Shown here piece after piece: positions 28,462-35,189 of a DNA stretch of 64,000 bases (position 1 is its first letter; each line of letters starts with the position of its first letter). The position numbers and the translations under genes were made by a program. Under the pieces are notes generated by a model that worked only from the letters and a program-made list of their open reading frames with translations, did no database searches and had not been told where the DNA came from. Origin of the DNA: Photorhabdus laumondii subsp. laumondii (GTDB lineage: Bacteria > Pseudomonadota > Gammaproteobacteria > Enterobacterales > Enterobacteriaceae); assembly GCF_003343245.1 (NCBI RefSeq), contig NZ_CP024901.1, positions 248,001-312,000 on the forward strand, in the 5' to 3' direction.

Positions 28462-28872
28462 GGTAGTCCGTCAGGTTTCGCAGGTCACGGCCTGAGCCTG
28501 TTTACCATCCATAATAATACAGACGAGTTTAACGTAATCAATGGAATATTTTCCTTCGTAACTGGTTGAAAACCATATCAATACCTTAAGAGTAAGCCGC
28601 TATAACGAAAAAGGCGATTTGTAACGACAGGTTCTTGTAGCCTGTTTTGAATAATCTGTCCTGTCAGTCAAATGTAAACTAACGTGCTTGTGAGGTGAAA
28701 AAATAATCAAAAAAGGTGTTTAAATTTTGCCCCATATCTGTATAACCTCTTGTAGCCTCGGTGAACAATAGGCCATCGTTTTGGGTAGCGGTGTCTATTT
28801 TATCCTAGCTTATGTCTGTTCTAAGCGGGATATAGCCGGGTTGTACTATCAATATATTTTGGAGAAATAATC
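28462..28872. other. Gene-free junction between recG and the recombinase
   Basis: About 410 bp between the divergent recG and recombinase genes. It contains a short palindrome near 28475-28500 (GTCACGGCCTGAGCCTG) and AT-rich DNA before the recombinase. I find no trmH remnant in either strand by eye. Confidence 0.5.
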
Positions 28873-29439
28873 ATGGGCCAAAGAAAATATCTGACTCAAT
28901 CAGAAGTAGAAAGCATGTTGGAAATGGCAAAAGTTGGGCCTAATCCAGAACGGAATTACTGTCTGGTTTATATGAGCTATATCCACGGCTTTCGTGTTAG
29001 TGAAGCCAGGCATTTACGGTTATCTGACATGGAATTAAAAGAAAAATGTTTATATATCAGGCGGTTAAAGGGAGGGTTTTGTACTAACCATCCCCTGTTG
29101 CAGCGTGAGGTTAAGGCGATTAAGGCATGGCTTAAAGTGCGCAAAACTTTACAGGGCGCGGATAGTGATTGGCTGTTTTTGTCGCGTTGTGGGAAACCGC
29201 TTACTCGCCAGCGTATCTATCAGATTATCAACCAGTTAGGGCAACGGGCGAATATCGCGGTAGATCCGCATCCGCATATGTTGCGTCATGCCTGCGGTTT
29301 TGCTCTTGCAGATCGAGGGATAGATACCCGACTGATACAAGATTATCTTGGACATAAAAACATTCGCCATACGGTACGCTATACAGCCAGTAATGCTGAA
29401 CGTTTTCAAGGAGTTTGGAGTATAAAAGGTAGACGTTAA
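28873..29439 (+). CDS. madO: FimB/FimE-like tyrosine recombinase (MadO-type)
   Basis: A 188-aa phage-integrase-family recombinase of the small FimB type. Catalytic residues are visible: Arg in HGFRVSEARHLRLSD (about 37), Lys in RRLKGG (about 63), HMLRHACG with His-x-x-Arg (about 136-139), His in YLGHKNIRHT (about 160) and the nucleophile Tyr in VRYTASNAERF (about 169). Its gene ends 10 bp before a 29-bp inverted repeat that bounds a 258-bp segment, just upstream of a fimbrial operon, as with fimB/fimE and fimS. In Photorhabdus the mad locus is reported to be switched this way; the names mad* here rest on that recollection. Confidence 0.88.
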   Translation: MGQRKYLTQSEVESMLEMAKVGPNPERNYCLVYMSYIHGFRVSEARHLRLSDMELKEKCLYIRRLKGGFCTNHPLLQREVKAIKAWLKVRKTLQGADSDWLFLSRCGKPLTRQRIYQIINQLGQRANIAVDPHPHMLRHACGFALADRGIDTRLIQDYLGHKNIRHTVRYTASNAERFQGVWSIKGRR

Positions 29440-29449
29440 GGTATGACAG

Positions 29450-29478
29450 TTAGGACCATTTTGACAATTGATATACAA
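29450..29478 (+). repeat. Left inverted repeat of the promoter switch
   Basis: The 29-bp sequence begins TTAGGACCATTTTG and ends TGATATACAA. Its exact reverse complement is at 29737-29765. It carries a promoter-like -35 hexamer TTGATA (29468-29473) that reads into the switch segment. Confidence 0.93.
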
Positions 29479-29496
29479 TTGCCTAGAAATTATACT
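29468..29496 (+). promoter_or_regulatory. Sigma-70 promoter reading towards madA
   Basis: TTGATA (29468-29473), a 17-bp spacer and TATACT (29491-29496) make a near-consensus promoter directed at madA. The -35 lies in the left inverted repeat, the -10 inside the invertible segment. The leader to madA would be about 360 nt. In this orientation the operon should be ON; inversion would point the promoter leftwards, antisense to madO. Confidence 0.7.
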
Positions 29497-29736
29497 AAAA
29501 GTTTTCTAATAAAAAAAGAGATAGATTTGTATATATTTGTAAAACGCAACTATCCTACCACAAAAACATTTCGATAATCCACTCTTTTTATTCCAATATG
29601 TAAAAACATCACACTTCCTTCGTTACTTTAAAGAAATTACTGTTACTAATTTCGGATTAAATAATTAAATATCCTTAAAATTTGCGAAATAACTATAGTT
29701 ATATCCATATTGCTTTGTTTTTGCACAGAAAAATTT
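29479..29736. other. 258-bp invertible promoter segment (mad switch)
   Basis: AT-rich, non-coding DNA between two perfect 29-bp inverted repeats, beside a FimB-like recombinase gene and upstream of the major pilin gene. Only the left inner edge supplies a good -10 for the -35 present in each repeat. The structure is that of a phase-variation switch like fimS; the published Photorhabdus madswitch fits this description. Confidence 0.85.
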
Positions 29737-29765
29737 TTGTATATCAATTGTCAAAATGGTCCTAA
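29737..29765 (-). repeat. Right inverted repeat of the promoter switch
   Basis: Exact reverse complement of 29450-29478. The same TTGATA hexamer here reads leftwards, but 17 bp on it meets GCAAAA, not a -10. Just outside, TTGACAAA (29766-29773) and TTTGTCAA (29798-29805) form a further inverted repeat that could be an operator in the madA leader. Confidence 0.93.
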
Positions 29766-29864
29766 TTGACAAATATTTGTACAGCTAGATGTCTCTGTTT
29801 GTCAAAACGTGATGCACGAGTTTGAACCAGATTTTAGTTAAGTAGTTAAAAAGAGATTAATGAA

Positions 29865-30470
29865 ATGAAAAGACAGATATTAAAGATAAGCGTCGTGGCG
29901 GCGTTGGTTTTGGGAGCAGCTTCGGCTGCTAATGCGGCGAATAATGCCATAGTAAATGTTACCGGTTCGATTGTGACTGCAACATGTGATGTTACTAACC
30001 CTGGCTCAAATGGGACGGTGGATACGGGGAACCATATAAAAACAGCTTTTACAGCCCCCCCAGATGGGAAATTTCCAGGCGCAGGAATTTCAAAATTTAT
30101 AAATGATAGTGAAAGGCATTTCACTATTGGTCTTGCTGACTGCTCTTCAGACAATAAAGATGCAAGTAAAGTTAAGTTGTATGTGACAGGTAACACCTTG
30201 GAGGGATCAGGGGGTTATCTCTTTAACAAAGATATTAATAAACAGGCAGGTATAGTACTAAGTTATCTAGAAAATAATGTATTAACGCCTATTAAAAGTG
30301 AAAGCACGGTTGCTATGATCGTTCCTAATGTAAAAAAAGACAACAAAGAGGAACCTGATATCAAGAATAGTTATGCAGAATTTGTTGTATATATAGCCAC
30401 AAAGAGCACAGATGCTCCTGGAAACCAGCGGATTACTGCCCCCATCACCTTCTCCTATGCGTATGACTAA
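29865..30470 (+). CDS. madA: Major fimbrial subunit
   Basis: A 201-aa chaperone-usher pilin. The Sec signal peptide (KISVVAALVLGAASAANA) should be cut after about residue 25. The mature protein starts NNAIVNVTGSIVTATCD, with Cys in the first strand and its partner in LADCSSD near 93, the conserved pilin disulfide. The C-terminus ITFSYAYD has the alternating hydrophobic pattern ending in an aromatic penultimate residue that chaperones bind. First gene after the switch, so it heads the operon. Confidence 0.9.
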   Translation: MKRQILKISVVAALVLGAASAANAANNAIVNVTGSIVTATCDVTNPGSNGTVDTGNHIKTAFTAPPDGKFPGAGISKFINDSERHFTIGLADCSSDNKDASKVKLYVTGNTLEGSGGYLFNKDINKQAGIVLSYLENNVLTPIKSESTVAMIVPNVKKDNKEEPDIKNSYAEFVVYIATKSTDAPGNQRITAPITFSYAYD

Positions 30471-30596
30471 CTTTTATGTGGCTTTAGCCTGAGGAGCATC
30501 TCCTCGGGCTTCTTCGATGAAAAATCCTAGATGATTGGATGATGCCTTTTATTAGGCAACTACTGGCTGGTTGAGCCAAGATATGAGAAACAAAAG

Positions 30597-31337
30597 ATGA
30601 TCAGTAAACTCCGACTTCCTAACATCATAGTAAAAAGCCTTGTATTGGCCGCGTTTTTGTTTGCGTCACAGAGCTGGGCTGAAGGCGGATTTGGCATCAA
30701 TGCTACACGCATTATTTTCTTACAGGATAAAGCTGAAGCAATAGTCTCGGTGCGCAATACAACAACCAATATCCCTTACCTAGTGACAACTAAAATCACC
30801 AGCACCGTTGATGGCAAGGGTAAAACACCATTTTACGTCACGCCTCCTTTATTTCGTTTGGACCCTAAAGGAACTAATGTCCTGCACATCTTAGGTGATA
30901 CCAGCAAGTTGCCGACTGACCGGGAGAGTGTCTTTTATTTTAATGCTGCTGCTATTCCCAGCAGTAAGCCTTCTGGGCAGCGTCTTGAAGGTGACAAGAT
31001 TGCGGGTGGAGTAGTCTATGCCATCGGCAATACCATCAAACTATTTTATCGGCCAACGGGGTTGGTGGGTACGCCAGAGCTGGCATACAAAGCGCTGCGT
31101 TTTACCCATGCTCCCGGTGGCGTTCAAGTTAGTAATAATTCGCCTTATCACATCAGTTTTACCCAGATTAAAGTTGATGGTGTGCCGGTGAAGTTTTCTG
31201 ACAGTCATCCACAAATGTTGGCACCTTTCAGCACCCATGTTTATCCCGCTCAGAATAGTCAGAATAAAAAGAAGGTGGAATGGGCGGTGATTAGCGATCT
31301 CGGCGGTGGAGAGAACTTCGATGGTGAAATTCAGTAA
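30597..31337 (+). CDS. madB: Periplasmic fimbrial chaperone 1
   Basis: A 246-aa PapD-like chaperone with a signal peptide ending SQSWA. Two immunoglobulin-like domains: the N-terminal one has GINATRIIFLQDKAEAIVSVRN and the FRLDPKGTNVLHIL G1-strand pattern with alternating hydrophobics, followed by DRESVFYFNAAAIPSSKP, the family signature. It holds pilins by donor-strand complementation in the periplasm. The gap of 126 bp after madA contains a GAGGAGC/GGGCTTC hairpin (about 30490-30510) that could reduce read-through after the major pilin. Confidence 0.9.
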   Translation: MISKLRLPNIIVKSLVLAAFLFASQSWAEGGFGINATRIIFLQDKAEAIVSVRNTTTNIPYLVTTKITSTVDGKGKTPFYVTPPLFRLDPKGTNVLHILGDTSKLPTDRESVFYFNAAAIPSSKPSGQRLEGDKIAGGVVYAIGNTIKLFYRPTGLVGTPELAYKALRFTHAPGGVQVSNNSPYHISFTQIKVDGVPVKFSDSHPQMLAPFSTHVYPAQNSQNKKKVEWAVISDLGGGENFDGEIQ

Positions 31338-31947
31338 AGCCGATATCTCAAGGGTTCAGCATCTACGCAGGTACCTGAATTACATCGGCATGGGTGGGGT
31401 TCTGTGGCTCTTTTCTGGTCCCTTGTGGGCAGCGAATTCTGTTGGGGCCACATTTAGGGCCGAAATTACGCAAGGCACGTGTGATGTCATTGTGGACAGC
31501 AATAATATCGAGCTGGGCATAGTGCAGTTTGCAGACTTGGTATTAGGAAAAGTTAACAGGGAAATTCAGATTACGCTGAGAAATTGCACGAGTGTGGTCA
31601 ATAGCAACAGTATTACTCCCACGATTACCGTTACCGGAAATCATGTTGGTACGAATGATAAGAGCTTGTTTCGTGATAAAGGGGCAGATGAAAAAAACGA
31701 AGCTTCAACGGCAGTGGGCATCACTGTGCAATTGAAGAAGTTTAGTGGAACAGAATGGTCCCCAGATTTAAAGGACGATGAACCGTTTCATCTGGCTAAT
31801 AAAGGCACAATCGTAAACGATAAAACGCCTACTGTGCCGGTGAAATTTTCACTGGTATGTGCTTTGGCAGGCGGGCAGACGGTAGCGGTCTGCAAAAAGG
31901 CAGGAAAAATCAAGGCTACACTGACGTTTACGTTTAATTATCGTTGA
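31321..31947 (+). CDS. madC: Minor fimbrial subunit
   Basis: A 208-aa pilin-like protein. The start ATG 31321 overlaps the madB end and has GGAGAG before it. The signal peptide is long (hydrophobic YIGMGGVLWLFSGPLWAAN, about 21-40). The mature part begins VGATFRAEITQGTCDVIVDS with a Cys partner in LRNCTSVV, and the C-terminus ATLTFTFNYR is a typical subunit end. An extra Cys pair (VCALAG, AVCKKAG) lies near the C-terminus. It is probably an adaptor or minor pilin. Confidence 0.82.
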   Translation: MVKFSKADISRVQHLRRYLNYIGMGGVLWLFSGPLWAANSVGATFRAEITQGTCDVIVDSNNIELGIVQFADLVLGKVNREIQITLRNCTSVVNSNSITPTITVTGNHVGTNDKSLFRDKGADEKNEASTAVGITVQLKKFSGTEWSPDLKDDEPFHLANKGTIVNDKTPTVPVKFSLVCALAGGQTVAVCKKAGKIKATLTFTFNYR

Positions 31948-32014
31948 TGTATCGGCATTGCAGCGTGGTATCGCGTTAACAGAAGAGTGATAGGGTTAAT
32001 TTGAGGTGAGCACG

Positions 32015-32737
32015 ATGTTTGGGACAGCGACAGAACAAAAAAAAAGCAGGCTGAATGACCCGTCGACCTTCCTGCCCAAGGGTAGAAACCCGGTATTGCA
32101 GGTTGTGATGCGCTGCTTCTGCTGGAGTTCTGTAATGGTTCTGCTGTTCCTGGCAAGCAGCGTCATGGCTGATGACCCCAATCCCAAGCCCAAGACCGGG
32201 CCCAAGTACCCACCGACGATCACGAGTGGGATAGACGTACAGGTGAATGTAACTGTTTATCCTGATCCTTGTGACATAGAGATCGATGGTGATGATATTA
32301 ATGGTTCGGAGCTGAATTTTGGTTCCCTGCTGGCGGCGGAGTTTAGTCATGAAGGGGATGTATCAGCCACCAAGTCATTTAAGTTGAAATTAACGAATTG
32401 TGGCGATCCGGATAGTGTGGGCTTTGTCCCCAAGCTCACTGTATCTGGAAATACCATCGACGCTGAACAGGGTTCAATATTTAGTGATCCTAATTCCGGT
32501 GATCCTGGGGCTTCTGAGGGGCTGGGGTTTATTATTTTAATCGGAGAAGAAAAGAAGGAAATAGGGCTGAATGATGATTTGATAATAAATCATCGCGAAA
32601 TCAATGTTCCGGTTGAATTTGATGAGGGCAGTGGTGAGACTGATGTAACGGTAGCAATTGCACGTGGGAGAGATAGTAAGGTTATTCAACCCGGCACGCT
32701 GATTGCGCACGTCACATTTACATTTTCTTATCAGTGA
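32015..32737 (+). CDS. madD: Minor fimbrial subunit
   Basis: A 240-aa pilin-like protein. I prefer ATG 32015 (SD TGAGG, 8 nt upstream) over the in-frame GTG 32006. The N-terminus is long and polar before a hydrophobic signal segment (VVMRCFCWSSVMVLLFLASSVMA, about 30-52). A Pro/Lys-rich stretch DDPNPKPKTGPKYPP follows, then the pilin fold with Cys in YPDPCDIEID and LTNCGDPD and the terminal strand HVTFTFSYQ. It is likely a minor or adaptor subunit; order in the fibre cannot be read from sequence. Confidence 0.78.
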   Translation: MFGTATEQKKSRLNDPSTFLPKGRNPVLQVVMRCFCWSSVMVLLFLASSVMADDPNPKPKTGPKYPPTITSGIDVQVNVTVYPDPCDIEIDGDDINGSELNFGSLLAAEFSHEGDVSATKSFKLKLTNCGDPDSVGFVPKLTVSGNTIDAEQGSIFSDPNSGDPGASEGLGFIILIGEEKKEIGLNDDLIINHREINVPVEFDEGSGETDVTVAIARGRDSKVIQPGTLIAHVTFTFSYQ

Positions 32738-32787
32738 GGTGTGATTTATCACGGATGATAAAAATTGGGAGAGGCGGAAAGAGTTAG

Positions 32788-33483
32788 ATGAAAACGAAAA
32801 ATAGCAATCTTATAAACAGTGAATTAATGACATATCACAGCAGGGCAAAATATGTGTTGCTCTTCATGATGCTGATTGGATGGACCATCGGTTGTGTGAC
32901 GACTTTCCCAGTGCAGGCGAAGGATCCAAATACGAATCGTACAATCAATTTCAGAGGCATGTTATTGCCTCCGACCTGTGTGTTGAGTGTGAATGGGTCC
33001 AGCTTTGCCGATTTTTATAATTATTATATCGCTCCGGTCTATGCCAGTGAACTTAGAAATAGCAAATATATCGCAAGAGATCCCTTAGAACTGAACTTTA
33101 TGTTTAGTGACTGTGATCTAGGCGAATCAAGACCCGCTCTCTACATATGGAGTGATGTGCCTGCCATAACAGATCCGGAGCTTTTCATGCCTGATGCCAA
33201 ATTTAACAGTACTAAAGGAGTAGGGGTTAGGTTATTCGACGAGGGAACTAACAAGTTTGTAGAGGTAAGGAATGAGACTGACCCGTATAGGGTAGACCTC
33301 TCAGACAGTGTAAAAGGAAATGGTGGGAAATTGGAGGGAGCAATGAGGAGGTTCAGGGCGTATGTGGGAGGTCTGGGCGATACAAATAATCCAGTAACCT
33401 GTAAAACCGGGAGTAACAGCATCAATGTATTATGCGGAGGAGTAGCGGATGTGAATATACATTTTGAGTTCGTGTATCAGTAG
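32788..33483 (+). CDS. madE: Minor fimbrial subunit
   Basis: A 231-aa exported protein with the signal region VLLFMMLIGWTIGCVTTFPVQA. The mature part begins NRTINFRGMLLPPTCVLSV and ends VADVNIHFEFVYQ, both pilin-like, with paired cysteines (PTCVL, SDCDLG) and a second pair nearer the C-terminus (VTCKTG, VLCGG). It follows madD by 50 bp. Sequence is well diverged from the other subunits, so it may sit at a special position such as tip adaptor or terminator. Confidence 0.75.
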   Translation: MKTKNSNLINSELMTYHSRAKYVLLFMMLIGWTIGCVTTFPVQAKDPNTNRTINFRGMLLPPTCVLSVNGSSFADFYNYYIAPVYASELRNSKYIARDPLELNFMFSDCDLGESRPALYIWSDVPAITDPELFMPDAKFNSTKGVGVRLFDEGTNKFVEVRNETDPYRVDLSDSVKGNGGKLEGAMRRFRAYVGGLGDTNNPVTCKTGSNSINVLCGGVADVNIHFEFVYQ

Positions 33484-33545
33484 ATGGTGTTAAGCCGGGT
33501 GTATTCAAGGGATTTTATCTGATTCTCTGAGATGAAGTGGGATAT

Positions 33546-34283
33546 ATGAAAAAGATGATAGTCATGGGAATGCTGGCGATATGGGCGGTTATGGCATCGT
33601 CACCAGCACATGCGGGTCTTATGTTGAGGAAGACACGTATTATTTATCATCAGGGCGACAAGGTGCAAAGCATGTCATTGCAGAATTCAGGCGATGAGGT
33701 GTATCTAATACAAGCTGCTGTGACTCCGGGAGATAACTCAAATACCCGTTCATCGGAGTTTACCGTGTTGCCTCCGTTGTTTCGCATGGAGGGTAATAGC
33801 TTGAACGTGATGCGAGTTATACGTACCGGCGGTGATTTCCCAGCTGATCGAGAGTCTCTGTTTCGTTTTCGTATTAATGCGATTCCGGCGAAGAAAACAC
33901 TAGATGAGAGCAAGGCCAATGGCAATGGAAAACCAGGAGAGATTGGTGCATCTCTGTCTATTGCGCTGGGGATGAATATTAAACTTATCTACCGGCCAGA
34001 TAAGCTGCCGATGACACCGGAGCAGGCCTATGGCCGACTGACATTTATACGAGCAGGCAATACTGTCGTAGTGACTAACCCAACACCGTATTACCAGACT
34101 TTTGCCCAATTGAAATTTGATGGCAAGGCAGTAGATCTTAACAAAGCCCCGTCAATGTTGGCCCCTTTCGGCCAGATGACTTTTTCCTTGGCAGGTACGG
34201 CGGGAAGTAAAGTGACATGGTCGATGATCACCGATGCCGGTGGAGTGAGTAGACTACAGAGCGGTACGTTACGGGCCGACTAA
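33546..34283 (+). CDS. madF: Periplasmic fimbrial chaperone 2
   Basis: A 245-aa PapD-like chaperone; ATG 33546 starts MKKMIVMGMLAIWAVMASSPAHA, a clean signal peptide. It shares LMLRKTRIIYHQGDKVQSMSLQN, the FRMEGNSLNVMRVIR strand and the signature DRESLFRFRINAIPAKK with the other two chaperones. The C-terminal domain carries LTFIRAGNTVVVTNPTPYYQTFAQLKFDG. It is the second of three chaperones in this operon. Confidence 0.9.
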   Translation: MKKMIVMGMLAIWAVMASSPAHAGLMLRKTRIIYHQGDKVQSMSLQNSGDEVYLIQAAVTPGDNSNTRSSEFTVLPPLFRMEGNSLNVMRVIRTGGDFPADRESLFRFRINAIPAKKTLDESKANGNGKPGEIGASLSIALGMNIKLIYRPDKLPMTPEQAYGRLTFIRAGNTVVVTNPTPYYQTFAQLKFDGKAVDLNKAPSMLAPFGQMTFSLAGTAGSKVTWSMITDAGGVSRLQSGTLRAD

Positions 34284-34319
34284 GTATGTTTTTATATTTT
34301 GAAATTGGAAGAGCATGAC

Positions 34320-35114
34320 ATGGTGGAGCGTAATATTTCAATAAAACAGATCGTTATAACTGTGTCATGTGTTCTGGCAATAATATTACCGGTATTGCCA
34401 CTCAGGGCAGCAGAGAGTCTGAAGGGGTTGCATCTCAATGACACTCGTGTGATTTATCCTGAATCATCCAGCAACGGAGTCTCTTCGACACTCATTAATA
34501 ACAGCGACAACAATTATCTCATTCAGTCAATCGTACAAGAACTAAACCCAGAGACCGGTTTACCGCTGGGGGTTAAGGCACCATTTATCGTTATTCCGCC
34601 GATTGCAAAGGTGGGGGCAGATGAACGGCTGGTGTTGAAAATCCTTCGTATTGGTGGGGTTTTGCCGAAAGATCGAGAATCTCTGTTCTTTCTGAATCTG
34701 CATATGTTGCCTTCTGAGAAACAATTACCAGTATCTAGAGATGGCTCTGGCAAGATGAAAATGGTGACAGCTCTGGCGGTGAAATTGTTCTACCGTCCTG
34801 AAGGGATACTAAAAGAGGGGGTTGCCGGTGCGGTGAAACAGTTAAGCGCGTCAGTAAAAGAGGATGTCGTGATGCTGACTAATCCGTCACCGTTTTGGAT
34901 AACGTTGCAGACTTTGCAGGTCAGTTCGTTTGCCGTACCGGGCAAGGATTTGTTTAGGATGGTGCCACCCTTTGGTCAGCAGAGCTGGTCGCTGCCGGCA
35001 GGTAAAGTGTCTCCTGGTAGTCATGTCACTGTATCGTGGCGTGCTATTGATGAGTTTGGGTTAGACACTGATGAAGAGAGTAGATCTATTGCCGTATCCG
35101 GCAGTGGTCAATAG
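34320..35114 (+). CDS. madG: Periplasmic fimbrial chaperone 3
   Basis: A 264-aa PapD-like chaperone. I use ATG 34320 (SD GGAAG) rather than the in-frame TTG 34299. Signal segment IVITVSCVLAIILPVLPLRA. Chaperone hallmarks: LHLNDTRVIYPESSS, the VGADERLVLKILRIGG strand, and DRESLFFLNLHMLPSEKQ. It ends with an acidic tail (DTDEESRSIAVSGSGQ). Three chaperones before one usher suggests different subunits use different chaperones. Confidence 0.9.
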   Translation: MVERNISIKQIVITVSCVLAIILPVLPLRAAESLKGLHLNDTRVIYPESSSNGVSSTLINNSDNNYLIQSIVQELNPETGLPLGVKAPFIVIPPIAKVGADERLVLKILRIGGVLPKDRESLFFLNLHMLPSEKQLPVSRDGSGKMKMVTALAVKLFYRPEGILKEGVAGAVKQLSASVKEDVVMLTNPSPFWITLQTLQVSSFAVPGKDLFRMVPPFGQQSWSLPAGKVSPGSHVTVSWRAIDEFGLDTDEESRSIAVSGSGQ

Positions 35115-35189
35115 CGATGTTGCAAGGTATCGACAGAAGAGATATGAGCAATGAACCTCTATATGTTAAATAAGAGATGGTAATTAAGA

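Noticed and set aside
29766..29792. Second madA promoter using TTGACA outside the switch
   Set aside because: The TTGACA at 29766 is a perfect -35, but 16-18 bp downstream there is no acceptable -10.
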